Of a stretch of 64,000 nucleotides of DNA, positions 17,465-26,742 are shown piece after piece. How positions within the stretch are numbered: position 1 is the first letter of the stretch; every line of letters starts with the position of its first letter. A program made the position numbers and the translations under genes. The DNA is from Lutibacter sp. (lineage in GTDB: Bacteria > Bacteroidota > Bacteroidia > Flavobacteriales > Flavobacteriaceae): assembly GCF_021647475.1 (NCBI RefSeq), contig NZ_JAKIUR010000005.1:27127-91126 (forward strand), written 5' to 3'. The notes beneath the pieces were generated by a model, which saw only the letters and a program-made list of their open reading frames with translations, was not told where the DNA came from and searched no databases.

Positions 17465-19262
17465 ATGCTTTAACTAAAATGGGTATTCTTATATTAAATA
17501 AATCTTTTTTCAAAACATTTAATTCCAAAAGTAAGGTTGCTTTATTAGAGTCGAAATTTGAAAATAAATTTTGGTAATACGTAATACCATCATTCAAATT
17601 GTTTTGAAAATTTGTAAGATATTTTTCTTGTTTTATGGTAAATGAGTCCTTTGCTTCATTTACTTTATTTGAAAAATAATCAATATAAAGCGATAATTCT
17701 TTAATAAACATATGAGGTCGATTATTGGTAGCAATTACATTTACCTTTCCATAAATATGATCAATCATTTCTTTTAAAGAAATTTCTTTTGAAAAATAAG
17801 CCATATTTGGTCCAGGGCAAACAGCAACACCATTATTTTCACCTTTTTGTTGAATATTATTATTTATTAAAGCTGCATTTGCTAATCCTTCACATAAGCA
17901 AGATTTTACAGTAATACCTTGTTCATTTGTAGTATGTTCTTCGGAATTTAAGTTTTTAGATTTTAACTCATTTAATTTTATTGTTTGATATTTTCTTGAA
18001 GCAGTACAAATTGCTTTTTCTGAATAATCAGTATTTGATGATAAAAACTTTTTAGGACAGGAACTTCCTGCTTTATTATTAGCAATTTTATGATCTCTAA
18101 TTAATTCATTAGTATTTCCTTTTAAGCTATTAAATGGCACCCCTAATGGAGAAATATCACTTAAATATAAATCTTTTTCAGTAGCTTTTTCTAATTTTTT
18201 TATGGTTGGCGAATCTACGGTTGTTGCTTCTGGAACCAATAAAAAAGGAGAACCCCAACCTACGGAATCAATGTTATAATTATTTAATAAAAATTCATGT
18301 TCTTCTGAAGTGCCAACTCCACCTTGAACAGTAATATTTAATTCTAATGGGATTTCAGGAAAATGCTTTCCTTTATTTTTTAAAGCAGTAACTAAAATAG
18401 AATGAACTTCAGCAATTAAACTATCCTTATTGGTTTTAAATTCTTCTAAAATTGGACCCATTAAATAACCATCTGAAGCAAAAGCATGTCCGCCACAATT
18501 AAGTCCAGATTCTATTCTGTATTCAGAAACCCATAATCCTTTTTTGGCTAAAAATTTACCTTGAATAATAGCCGATCTGTAATCACTAACTTTTAAAATT
18601 ATTTTTTTGTTTAAACTATTTTCTTTGGTAGGGAAAAAATCTTGAAAATTTTCAAAATAACTATATAATCTAGGATTCATTCCTGCTGAAAGAACAACAG
18701 ATGAGTGTAAATTACTATTAGCAAAACCTCTTAAAGCTGCATGAGCATCGTTAAATTCGGTTGGTAATTTTTTACCTTTGGAATAATTTAATTTATCAAG
18801 CTTGGTCATAATATTAACATCTATACTTCCAGGTGTTAAATTATTTTGAATCCATTTTGAGATATTTGATTTGAAATCATTAGTTTCAAAATAGGTGACA
18901 AAATCTTTTTTTACTTTTGAAAAATCAGGCAATAAGTCTAAGTATTTTTCAAATTCACTGCTTTTTTCGACAAAACTAGTTTTTAATTCTTCAAATTTTT
19001 GCTTTACTATAGTGTCAACAGTATTTAAATATGATGTAATTCTTTTAGCTCTATAATCTTCTATTTTATTAGAAATTGAATTAAAAGGAAGCTTAAATTT
19101 TTTAGTATAAAATTCATTCATTTTTTCAATTAAAATATCATCTACAATAGAAATTACAGAAGAAATTCCATACTTAGCTATTTTAATTGGGCTATCAATG
19201 GTAAAAGCTAAACCCATTACAGGAATATGAAACGTGTGCGGATCTTTATTTTTTTGAGGCAT
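17463..19262 (-). CDS. Conserved unknown, possible flavin-dependent TIM-barrel protein
   Basis: 599 residues, not firmly recognised. The N-terminal IPVMGLAFTIDSPIKIAKYG and mid-protein segments SGLNCGGHAF and VQGGVGTSEEHEFLL with VGWGSPFLL recall nitronate-monooxygenase/IMPDH-type barrels that bind FMN phosphate through Gly-rich loops. This is inference, not a family assignment. The C-terminal part has scattered cysteines (SSCPKKF, AICTAS, KSCLCEG, VAVCPGP) that could bind a metal cluster. A coiled-coil-like lysine/glutamate region is at about residues 60-130. No signal peptide or membrane segment. It is transcribed alone and converges on the Rrf2 gene. Confidence 0.6.
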   Translation of the reverse strand: MPQKNKDPHTFHIPVMGLAFTIDSPIKIAKYGISSVISIVDDILIEKMNEFYTKKFKLPFNSISNKIEDYRAKRITSYLNTVDTIVKQKFEELKTSFVEKSSEFEKYLDLLPDFSKVKKDFVTYFETNDFKSNISKWIQNNLTPGSIDVNIMTKLDKLNYSKGKKLPTEFNDAHAALRGFANSNLHSSVVLSAGMNPRLYSYFENFQDFFPTKENSLNKKIILKVSDYRSAIIQGKFLAKKGLWVSEYRIESGLNCGGHAFASDGYLMGPILEEFKTNKDSLIAEVHSILVTALKNKGKHFPEIPLELNITVQGGVGTSEEHEFLLNNYNIDSVGWGSPFLLVPEATTVDSPTIKKLEKATEKDLYLSDISPLGVPFNSLKGNTNELIRDHKIANNKAGSSCPKKFLSSNTDYSEKAICTASRKYQTIKLNELKSKNLNSEEHTTNEQGITVKSCLCEGLANAALINNNIQQKGENNGVAVCPGPNMAYFSKEISLKEMIDHIYGKVNVIATNNRPHMFIKELSLYIDYFSNKVNEAKDSFTIKQEKYLTNFQNNLNDGITYYQNLFSNFDSNKATLLLELNVLKKDLFNIRIPILVKA

Positions 19263-19374
19263 ATTTATAAATTTAATCTAAAATAACTACAAAAATAGGT
19301 AACTTTATATTAATAATAGTGGTTGGAATCATTATTTAACAAATTAATTAACTTAAACAAAATTAAATAGTTCT

Positions 19375-19407
19375 AAAAAAAACCAGCTCAAACTTGTTGA
19401 ACTGGCT
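19375..19407 (-). terminator. Terminator after the GIN-domain lipoprotein
   Basis: Read on the minus strand, CCAGTTCAA pairs with TTGAGCTGG with one mismatch across a 5-base loop. A run of eight T follows. It lies about 30 bases after the lipoprotein stop codon. Confidence 0.7.
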
Positions 19408-19434
19408 TTAACAATTTAAATATATAAATTGGAA

Positions 19435-20157
19435 TTAGCTTCCTGATACATTACCTCCAGAAGAGGTGTCTTTATTAATTTCAGTAGGATTTCCTTCATA
19501 ATCAACGCTGCCACCGCTACTTGCTTTTGCTGTTAATTTTCCTGAAACATTAACAGTTACGTTTGCACCACTACTAGCTTTTGCCAACACATCCATACTC
19601 ATTAATTTATTGGCATTAATAGAGCTACCACTACTTGCCTTTGCTGAAAATTTATTTGTTTTACCATATATTCGTAATGTTGATCCACTAGATGATGAAC
19701 TTGAAATATCATCAGCTTTTACATGAATTTTAACTGAACTGCCACTACTTGTATTTATTTTTAAAGAAGGGATTTGCCAGGTATTTTCGGTTTTTACTGA
19801 AGATCCACTAGAGGCTTCAATACTTGAAATTTCATTTGTGGTTAAATAAACGTTTCGTGCTTTTGCTTTGTAAACATTTTTTTTGAAATATATTTTTAAC
19901 TGATTGTTTTCTACTTTAGTTATTAATAAATCCATAATGTTTTCATCGGCTTCAACTTTTAAAGTAGTTGAATTTCCTTGAGTTAGGAATAAGTTTATTC
20001 CTTGTTGAATATCAATTTCATTAAATTTTGAGCTAATATTTCGGCTTTCACTGATTACATTTCGGTTACCTTTAATGCCCATAATGCCATCCATAAAACA
20101 TGAAGTTGTAATAATTAGCACTACAAGTAAAGTTGTGATTTTAGTTATTGTTTTCAT
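19435..20157 (-). CDS. GIN-domain (DUF2807) lipoprotein
   Basis: 240 residues. Lipoprotein signal peptide with lipobox TTSC (Cys at about residue 20). The mature protein is a DUF2807 putative auto-transporter adhesin head domain (GIN), a right-handed parallel beta-helix in which each turn repeats an xASSGSS-like block; at least six such turns are visible (EASSGSSVKT, NTSSGSSVKI, SSSSSGSTLR, KASSGSSINA, KASSGANVTV, KASSGGSVDY). Common in Bacteroidetes envelopes with unproved function. Downstream of the TonB receptor on the same strand by 96 bases. Confidence 0.9.
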   Translation of the reverse strand: MKTITKITTLLVVLIITTSCFMDGIMGIKGNRNVISESRNISSKFNEIDIQQGINLFLTQGNSTTLKVEADENIMDLLITKVENNQLKIYFKKNVYKAKARNVYLTTNEISSIEASSGSSVKTENTWQIPSLKINTSSGSSVKIHVKADDISSSSSSGSTLRIYGKTNKFSAKASSGSSINANKLMSMDVLAKASSGANVTVNVSGKLTAKASSGGSVDYEGNPTEINKDTSSGGNVSGS

Positions 20158-20253
20158 TTGTTGAGTTTTTAATGATTTAAAAGTAAATATCTTGTTGATA
20201 TATTAAAATTTTATTGGATTGAATTGTTGATTAAATTTGATGAACTGTTTTTT

Positions 20254-22419
20254 TTATAGAGTGAATTTTAGTACCATATTTCCAATAACTCCATCTAAAG
20301 GAGCATATAATTCATTGAAATTTGGGTTGTTTAGTGGTCCGTTTACAATATTTTCATATCGAGTTTGTCTAATATCTAATATATTTTCAATATTTAAAGC
20401 AACTGTAAAATGTCCTATTGTTTTTTGTGCCGATGCACCAAGTAACCAATAATTTGGTGTTTTATTTCCATTTTCAAGATATTGGTTACCAAAATAAAAT
20501 GCTTCTAAACCAGTTTTCCAACCTTCATCTTCATCTTCATAAGCAAGAGTTGATGTTATTTTATTTTGAGGTGTTAATTCTAATGGTTTGTTAAAATCAT
20601 ATGATTTTTTAACTTTTAAATAAGTATAATCAACATATAAAACTAATTCATCTAATCTAAGACTAATATTTGTATTTAATCCTTTACTTAAAATATTACC
20701 GTTTGCATTTTTATAACTAACAATTTGATTTTGAAGTAAATTATTAGCTGCAATTATTGGTTTATTAATTTTCGTAATAAAAAAGGATTGATTAATACTT
20801 AAATTCAGTTCATCAAATAATAGCGTTTTATAATTAAAATCAAGATTTACACCATTAGATTTTTCTACTTGTAAATTGTTTGGCATTTGAATGTTTTGAT
20901 ATCTTGTTCTTTCAGCATCATCCGTAAAAGGAGTAGGAAGTTTATACCCTAATCCTACACTAAATCGTGTAAAAAAAGTATCTGAAAAATGATACATCAT
21001 AGCCAACCTAGGAAGAAAAAAACTACCGTAGGTGTAATTATAATCATAACGAATACCAGGCTCTAAAAATAATTTTTTAGAAATATGCCAATTATCTTGC
21101 GAAAATAAACCTATAGTTTGGTGTTTGTAATTTAGTAAATTGGTAGTTGGCTGACTTTGATTAAATTTATCAGAATAATAATTTAAGCCATTAACCCATT
21201 TGTGTTTAGTTGAATTTGTGTAATAAGACAACTCGGTAAATATTGTATTTTGAATTCCATTAAAACGATTTGTATTGGTTTTCATTTTTCGATTAAAATT
21301 ACCAAAGGATGCTTTTACGGTGAAAATGTTTCCAGACTTATTTTCACTTTCAAATTTAAGAGAAGTATTTATCCTTTTAGTTTTATTTTCTTCAAAAAAT
21401 AAATTATTGTTACTAGAATTATCATTTACAGTATTAAAATTTCCACCAATTCTATCTTCTATTACACTTGATAATCCAACAAGTAGGTGATTATTTTTAT
21501 TGAAATCATAAAATATTTTAGGAGAAATAACAGCTCTATTATATTTTGGTATATCTGTAAAATTATTACCGTTTATATCTTTTGCTTTTTGTGTATTACT
21601 ACTTGCTAAAAATGTAATTCCAAATTTTCCTTTTTTACCTGAATAAAAAGAGCTAATATCTTGACCCCCTTTATGTGTTTGGTTAAATAATATTGAAAAT
21701 ACAGACTTTCTTTTGGGTTTTTTTGTTATTAAATTTACTATTCCAGCAATGGCATCACCTCCATAAAGTGTAGAGGCAGAACCTTTTACTATTTCAACTT
21801 GTTGTAAATCTAACGGAGGAATTTGTAATAAGCTTAATCCTGATGAAAATCCTCCATACATTGGAAAACCATCTTGTAAAAGCTGCGTGTATTTTCCTGG
21901 TAAACCTTGAATACGGAAACTTACATTACCTGAAATTGCAGAAGTATGTTGTACTTGTATTCCTGAAGTTTCTCCTAATAATTTAGAAATATTTCCAGGG
22001 TTTATTGCTGTTTCTTCTATAACTTCTTCTTGTCCTAGAACTTCAACTTTTGTAGGAATTTCTTCAATTCTATTATTTGTTCTAGTAGAATATACAGTTA
22101 TGGTTTTTAGAGTCTGATTTTGTTTAAGATATATAATAATAGGAGAACTATCTTGCAAAGGAAAATTTAATTCTTTTTCAACGGTTTGATATCCTATATA
22201 GGAGAAAAGAAAGATTTGTTTTCCATTATTAATACCTTGGATGGTTATTTCACCATCCATATTTGCACTTGAACCTTTACTAGTTTCCTTTAGAATACAA
22301 TCAGCACCAAATAAAGGTTCATTAGTTTGTTTGTCTTTTACAATTGCAGTAAATGTATTTTGTGCTTGTGAAAGGTTAATACAAAATATAAATAAGATTA
22401 ATAAAAGTAATTTTTTCAT
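20254..22419 (-). CDS. TonB-dependent outer-membrane receptor
   Basis: 721 residues. Signal peptide (MKKLLLLILFIFCINLSQAQ), then a carboxypeptidase-regulatory-like beta-sandwich at about 22-105 (ADCILKETSKGSSANMDGEI), a plug domain at about 115-235 (RIQGLPGKYTQLLQDGFPMY, VEIVKGSASTLYGGDAIAGI), and a 22-strand type barrel to the terminal aromatic/leucine residue. No SusD-like partner is adjacent, so it is not a classical polysaccharide-utilisation SusC. Size and plug resemble siderophore, vitamin or metal receptors. Substrate not inferable. Confidence 0.93.
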   Translation of the reverse strand: MKKLLLLILFIFCINLSQAQNTFTAIVKDKQTNEPLFGADCILKETSKGSSANMDGEITIQGINNGKQIFLFSYIGYQTVEKELNFPLQDSSPIIIYLKQNQTLKTITVYSTRTNNRIEEIPTKVEVLGQEEVIEETAINPGNISKLLGETSGIQVQHTSAISGNVSFRIQGLPGKYTQLLQDGFPMYGGFSSGLSLLQIPPLDLQQVEIVKGSASTLYGGDAIAGIVNLITKKPKRKSVFSILFNQTHKGGQDISSFYSGKKGKFGITFLASSNTQKAKDINGNNFTDIPKYNRAVISPKIFYDFNKNNHLLVGLSSVIEDRIGGNFNTVNDNSSNNNLFFEENKTKRINTSLKFESENKSGNIFTVKASFGNFNRKMKTNTNRFNGIQNTIFTELSYYTNSTKHKWVNGLNYYSDKFNQSQPTTNLLNYKHQTIGLFSQDNWHISKKLFLEPGIRYDYNYTYGSFFLPRLAMMYHFSDTFFTRFSVGLGYKLPTPFTDDAERTRYQNIQMPNNLQVEKSNGVNLDFNYKTLLFDELNLSINQSFFITKINKPIIAANNLLQNQIVSYKNANGNILSKGLNTNISLRLDELVLYVDYTYLKVKKSYDFNKPLELTPQNKITSTLAYEDEDEGWKTGLEAFYFGNQYLENGNKTPNYWLLGASAQKTIGHFTVALNIENILDIRQTRYENIVNGPLNNPNFNELYAPLDGVIGNMVLKFTL

Positions 22420-22468
22420 TTGTTTTATATAAATAGTATTGTATGTCCGTTTTTAATTATATAGTTAA

Positions 22469-22582
22469 TACGTCGCCCTGAACCTGCTTGCCAGCAGGCA
22501 AGTTTATTTCAGAGTCTCGCCTTATTATGTTGATTTACAATACAAGTGTTATGAGATTCTGAAACAAGTTCAGAATGACGTA
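22469..22582. repeat. Dispersed repeat E (CCTGAA...TTCAG type)
   Basis: An intergenic palindromic repeat between ACGTCGCCCTGAA and TTCAGAATGACGTA. It carries an inserted GC-rich hairpin CCTGCTTGCCAGCAGG after CCTGAA, followed by CAAGTTTATTTCAGAG. It belongs to the same family as the inner parts of C, D and F but lacks their outer inverted ends. It fills most of the 241-base gap upstream of the TonB receptor gene. Confidence 0.8.
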
Positions 22583-22659
22583 CTTTATAAATTTATGAAC
22601 TTTTGCGGATATACAAATAAATTGTTTATAGGTTAATTCTTAAATTATTGTTTGGCTTT

Positions 22660-24396
22660 TTAATTTATAATTATACCATGTTCATCAATTTTAATATTAG
22701 CCTTTTTTGCTCCATTTTTAACTTTTATTTTAACGCCATTCTCATCAATATTTAATTTAAAATGATTTTCTTTATTTCTATAGGATTCACTAAAAATACT
22801 AGGGTCACAGTCTAAACATTTTAAGCCATCTTCTTGCATTTTATAATAATGTTTTGGCATATCACCATCATAAATATTTTGAATATTATCTACATCATCT
22901 AAAAAAGTACGAGTAGATTTATCTAAATATAGAATAGAATTTACGGGTAAATAAATGGTGATATCAACTTCTTGGCTTTTTAATTGATTTTCTATATCAC
23001 TTAAAAAATATCCATTTAATAGTAGGTTGTTGTTGGTTAGTTCAAATTGATATTCAATACTTTCAGCAGTGTTATTTGCGTTTAATCGATTATTTCCTTC
23101 GGAACTTTTTCTAATTTTTAAATAACCCGTATTGTTATCCGTTGGTTTTATATCTACATTAATTTTAGTGGAATATAATTTTTGAATGGTATTGTCATAC
23201 ACTATTTCGGTATCGTATCTTTTACGAAATTCTCGCTTGTTAGATAAATTTTCATCGGCAATTATTTTAACCTTTAAAGTATCTTGAGCGGTAATATTTA
23301 TTTCTTTGGTAGTATTAAAAACACCGTTAGATGAGGTTTGTGTGGCAAAGTTAATAGCAGCAAAACCTAAACCTAATAAAGCAATAATCCATACACCTAA
23401 TAATGATAATTTTGTAGTAGTGCTAAATGATTTTATATTATTAGAAAGTATTTTTAAACCTAGCATAAACAACACTACAAATGGAATACCTATTGCAATA
23501 AAAATAAAAATAATTAGTAACCAAGGTGGTAAAATATGATTGTAAATAAATTCTGGATAATGAACAAATCCTTCTCTAAAACCTAATACTTCAAAGCTAC
23601 CCCAAGAAAACGCCCCAAATATTAGACCTAATAAAGTTAAGACAGCAATTAGTATTAAAATTGCACCTATAAATTTCCCTATTACTTGCAAAATAGCAAG
23701 AATTATTTTGCCTAAAGTATCAACTAAATCTTGAAATCCGGACTTTGCCTTATTTTGAAATTCGGAACTTTTAACAGTTTCTGCAACATTATTTACTCCA
23801 TCTTTTACTTTAGAGGTTACGTTACTTAATTCTTCTCTAATTTTACGTTCAATATTATCAATATTAACAGGTTCGCCTTTCATTTGAAGTTTTTCGGCAG
23901 TGGTTTCAGCTTGTGGAATTAATATCCACAATAATGGATAAACTAAAAAACCAATACCAAATCCAAATAAAAGCACCAACCAAATAATACGCATCCAAAT
24001 AACATCAATACCTACGTAATGAGCTAATCCTGAGCAAACTCCACCTAAAAATTTATCATCTCCATCTCTAAATAATTTTTTTGTGCTGATGCTTTTCCTT
24101 GCCTTAGGTTCATCATTAAACAGTTCTTCATCTACTAAATAATCTTCAGGTTTCCCCATTATTTTAGTAATCTCATCAATATCATTTTCATTAACTACTT
24201 GCCTGTCATTGGTAATTCTTTCAGAAAGTATTTCTCCAATTCTGTGCTCAATGTCAGTAATGATTTCATCTCTTCCTTGTGGGTCATCACTTAATGATTT
24301 TCTAATGGCATCTAAATAGCGTTTTAGTTTTTGATATGCTACTTCATCAATATGAAAAAAGATACCTCCTAAATTTATATTTATTGTCTTGTTCAT
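22660..24396 (-). CDS. PspC-domain membrane protein
   Basis: 578 residues. The N-terminal 100 residues form a helical HAAS-like domain (DEIITDIEHRIGEILSERI). The PspC domain is at about 108-165 (RDGDDKFLGGVCSGLAHYVG, then IWMRIIWLVLLFG). Further transmembrane segments lie at about 230-270, 285-315 and 330-350. The C-terminal 200 residues are a beta-rich extracytoplasmic region resembling GIN/DUF2807 repeats. It forms an ATGA-overlapping pair with a PadR repressor, an arrangement linked to envelope-stress control. Confidence 0.9.
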   Translation of the reverse strand: MNKTININLGGIFFHIDEVAYQKLKRYLDAIRKSLSDDPQGRDEIITDIEHRIGEILSERITNDRQVVNENDIDEITKIMGKPEDYLVDEELFNDEPKARKSISTKKLFRDGDDKFLGGVCSGLAHYVGIDVIWMRIIWLVLLFGFGIGFLVYPLLWILIPQAETTAEKLQMKGEPVNIDNIERKIREELSNVTSKVKDGVNNVAETVKSSEFQNKAKSGFQDLVDTLGKIILAILQVIGKFIGAILILIAVLTLLGLIFGAFSWGSFEVLGFREGFVHYPEFIYNHILPPWLLIIFIFIAIGIPFVVLFMLGLKILSNNIKSFSTTTKLSLLGVWIIALLGLGFAAINFATQTSSNGVFNTTKEINITAQDTLKVKIIADENLSNKREFRKRYDTEIVYDNTIQKLYSTKINVDIKPTDNNTGYLKIRKSSEGNNRLNANNTAESIEYQFELTNNNLLLNGYFLSDIENQLKSQEVDITIYLPVNSILYLDKSTRTFLDDVDNIQNIYDGDMPKHYYKMQEDGLKCLDCDPSIFSESYRNKENHFKLNIDENGVKIKVKNGAKKANIKIDEHGIIIN

Positions 24397-24734
24397 TTTT
24401 TTGTTGATTTATGGGTAGTTACTAAATTTACGGCTGTTACTAAATCGCTCCAGGTAGTGTTTAATTCTTTTAAAAACAGTTTACCTGTTTCGGTTAAAGC
24501 GTAGTATTTACGTGGTGGACCAGAAGTAGATTCTTCCCATCGATAACTTAACAAACCTGCATTTTTTAGGCGTGTTAGTAGCGGATAAATGGTTCCTTCC
24601 ACAACTATTAATTTTGCATCTTTTAATTGCGAAAGTATTTCAGAAGTGTATGCATCATCGTTTTGTAGTAACGATAAAATGCAATACTCTAAAACGCCTT
24701 TTCGCATTTGTGCTTTTGTGTTTTCTATCTTCAT
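24393..24734 (-). CDS. PadR-family transcriptional regulator
   Basis: 113 residues. A winged-helix PadR domain: MRKGVLEYCILSLLQNDDAY, EILSQLKDAKLIVVEGTIYP, LLTRLKNAGLLSYRWEES, with GPPRKYYALTETG as the wing. The C-terminal dimerisation part is short (PadR-s1 type). Its stop codon shares four bases with the start of the PspC gene, so the two are co-translated, and the repressor probably controls its own operon. Confidence 0.93.
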   Translation of the reverse strand: MKIENTKAQMRKGVLEYCILSLLQNDDAYTSEILSQLKDAKLIVVEGTIYPLLTRLKNAGLLSYRWEESTSGPPRKYYALTETGKLFLKELNTTWSDLVTAVNLVTTHKSTKK

Positions 24735-24765
24735 AAATGGTAATTTTTAGATTAAAAGCATTGGG

Positions 24766-25143
24766 TTATTTAATAAATTGTATGGTTAACGGATATTTAA
24801 AATATTCATTATTATTTACTTTAATGGCAGCCATTACAATTAGAATGAATCTAATTATAGCAATAATTGCTACTAAAGACACGCTTCCAAATAGTCCAAT
24901 AAAATTTGGAAAATGGAAAAAGAAGCTTGAAATAGCACTTAAACCAATAACAAATGAATATAGTGCAAAGCTTAAATTAAAGTTTACTGCTTCTTTACCT
25001 TGTTCATCTATATAAGAACTTTCATCCTTTTTTACCTGCCAAATTATTAACGGAGCAATTACTCCGCCAAATGGGAAAACATAGCTTGCAAATGCAGATA
25101 TATGTATTAAAAAAGCAGTACTTGTATTTTTAGTGGTTATCAT
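24766..25143 (-). CDS. DUF4870 membrane protein
   Basis: 125 residues with about three transmembrane helices. The hallmark VFPFGGVIAPLIIWQVKKDE and EQGKEAVNFNLSF place it in DUF4870 (Tic20-like small membrane proteins). Such proteins often accompany PspC/PadR genes. It lies upstream of padR by 31 bases on the same strand and is probably the first gene of a three-gene unit, with a well-formed promoter in front. Confidence 0.9.
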   Translation of the reverse strand: MITTKNTSTAFLIHISAFASYVFPFGGVIAPLIIWQVKKDESSYIDEQGKEAVNFNLSFALYSFVIGLSAISSFFFHFPNFIGLFGSVSLVAIIAIIRFILIVMAAIKVNNNEYFKYPLTIQFIK

Positions 25144-25172
25144 AATATGGTTATGCTTATTATTATACTATG

Positions 25173-25204
25173 CAAATATATAGATAAAAGATAGTAGTAT
25201 GCAA
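25173..25204 (-). promoter_or_regulatory. Promoter of the DUF4870-padR-pspC unit
   Basis: On the minus strand a -33 TTG (25204-25202) is followed by a 21-base spacer and the -7 box TATATTTG (25180-25173), matching the flavobacterial consensus TTG-N17-23-TAnnTTTG. Predicted leader is about 20 bases. It is the best complete promoter seen in the window. Confidence 0.65.
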
Positions 25205-25298
25205 CACATAGTACTAAATATTAACATAATTTTAACAAATAATAATAATTTTTGATAACTATATTTTAAGTAACTTGTTGCCAATAATTAATTAAAAT

Positions 25299-25760
25299 AT
25301 GAGTGTAACAGTAAAGGAAATGAATAGGTTTTTGATATTTAAATTACCATCGGCTTATTTATGTGGAGTTAAATTAAAGGAATTGAATAATGATTTAGCA
25401 ATAGTAAAAGTTAAGCATAGATGGATAAACCAAAATCCATTTAAATCTATGTATTTTGCGGTTCAATCTATGGCAGCAGAATTAAGCACAGGTGCTTTGG
25501 TTATTAAAAAAATTAAGGAAAGTGGCAAGCCAATTTCTATGTTAGTCACTAGTAATAAAAGTACATTTACAAAAAAAGCTACAGGACTTATTACATTTAC
25601 TTGTAATAATGGTAATTTAATTGATGAAGCTCTAAAAAATACAATTGAAACTGGTGAAGGACAAACCATTACTATGAAATCTGTTGGAATTGATGAAAAA
25701 GGAGATCAGGTTTCTGCTTATGAATTTGAATGGAGTGTTAGACTTAGAACTAAAAAATAA
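25299..25760 (+). CDS. DUF4442 hotdog-fold protein
   Basis: 153 residues. It matches the DUF4442 family of hotdog-fold, thioesterase-like proteins; the seen features are the WINQNPFKSMYFAVQSMAAE segment (helix of the hotdog with a possible catalytic region) and a beta-rich C-terminal half. Substrate unknown; thioesterase activity is only inferred. Eight bases separate it from the AIM24-family gene. Confidence 0.85.
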   Translation: MSVTVKEMNRFLIFKLPSAYLCGVKLKELNNDLAIVKVKHRWINQNPFKSMYFAVQSMAAELSTGALVIKKIKESGKPISMLVTSNKSTFTKKATGLITFTCNNGNLIDEALKNTIETGEGQTITMKSVGIDEKGDQVSAYEFEWSVRLRTKK

Positions 25761-25767
25761 CTTAATT

Positions 25768-26568
25768 ATGAATGCACACGAAATAGATTATTACATTCAC
25801 GGAGAAGAAATGCAATTTGTGGAAATAGAATTAGATCCACAGGAAAGTGTAGTGGCAGAATCTGGTGGTTTTATGATGATGAATGAAGGAATTGTAATGA
25901 ATACCATATTTGGTGATGGAGCAAATAAAGATACAGGAATTATGGGAAAATTATTTTCTGCAGGAAAACGATTATTAACAGGCGAAGGTTTGTTTATGAC
26001 GCTTTTTACAAATGAAGGTTCTGGTAAAAAGAAAGTTTCCTTTGCAGCACCTTATCCCGGTAAAATTATTCCTATTGATTTAAGTGAAGTAAATGGTAAA
26101 TTTATTTGTCAGAAAGATGCATTTTTATGTGCAGCAAAAGGAGTTTCAGTAGGTATTGAGTTTTCTAAAAAATTAGGACGAGGTTTGTTTGGTGGCGAAG
26201 GTTTTATCATGGAAAAATTAGAAGGAGACGGTTTGGCTTTTGTTCATGCCGGAGGTAATATGTCAAAAAAAGAATTACAGGCTGGTGAAATTTTAAAAGT
26301 AGATACGGGTTGTATAGTTGGTTTTACAAAAGATATAGATTATGATATAGAATTTATAGGCGGAATTAAAAATACCATATTTGGAGGAGAAGGATTATTT
26401 TTTGCAAAACTTACAGGACCAGGTACTGTTTATATTCAGTCGTTACCATTTAGTAGGTTAGCTTCCAGAGTGTTAGCATTAGCTCCTCAAACTGGAAACA
26501 AACGAAGAGGTGAAGGTAGTATATTAGGTGGAATAGGGGATTTGTTAGATGGAGATAATAGGATTTAA
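25768..26568 (+). CDS. AIM24/TIGR00266 family protein
   Basis: 266 residues from ATG 25768 (MNAHEIDYYIHGEEMQFVEI). The longer open frame from 25684 lies inside the previous gene. Repeated glycine-rich beta segments (SGGFMMMNEG, GLFGGEGFIMEKLEGDG, TIFGGEGLFFAKLTGPG) mark the AIM24 double-psi-like beta fold. In yeast AIM24 is mitochondrial; the bacterial role is unknown. The C-terminal GSILGGIGDLLDGD is a common tail. Probably co-transcribed with DUF4442. Confidence 0.9.
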   Translation: MNAHEIDYYIHGEEMQFVEIELDPQESVVAESGGFMMMNEGIVMNTIFGDGANKDTGIMGKLFSAGKRLLTGEGLFMTLFTNEGSGKKKVSFAAPYPGKIIPIDLSEVNGKFICQKDAFLCAAKGVSVGIEFSKKLGRGLFGGEGFIMEKLEGDGLAFVHAGGNMSKKELQAGEILKVDTGCIVGFTKDIDYDIEFIGGIKNTIFGGEGLFFAKLTGPGTVYIQSLPFSRLASRVLALAPQTGNKRRGEGSILGGIGDLLDGDNRI

Positions 26569-26620
26569 AAGAAATTCATGATTTTTAATCTAGCACTTAT
26601 GATGTAAATGATGTATAAAA

Positions 26621-26694
26621 CGTCATAACGAGGAGTGCTGACGACGTGGTTATCTCATTTTAAAGAAACAAGATTACTTCAACTTTTTTAAAGT
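26621..26694. repeat. Dispersed repeat H (GTCATAACGAGGA type)
   Basis: Starts CGTCATAACGAGGAGTGCTG, ends TTTCGTAATGAC. The ends form an imperfect inverted repeat (GTCATAACGA versus GTCATTACGA). It resembles the widespread Bacteroidetes intergenic repeat beginning GTCATTGCGAGGA (from memory). It occupies the convergent gap between the AIM24 gene and the membrane protein gene. Confidence 0.55.
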
Positions 26695-26742
26695 TTCGTA
26701 ATGACTTTATTTTTGTTACTTTAAAACAAATCCTTTTATAAT

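Noticed and set aside
19435..20157. Repetitive SSG-coding DNA considered as a simple-sequence phase-variation tract
   Set aside because: The repeats are protein-level beta-helix turns with varied codons. No long uniform nucleotide repeat is present.
24737..25015. Plus-strand open frame over DUF4870
   Set aside because: It is the reverse complement of a clear membrane protein gene with a good promoter; no independent support.
25684..25767. Longer start for the AIM24-family gene
   Set aside because: The extension lies inside the DUF4442 gene in another frame and has no family resemblance.
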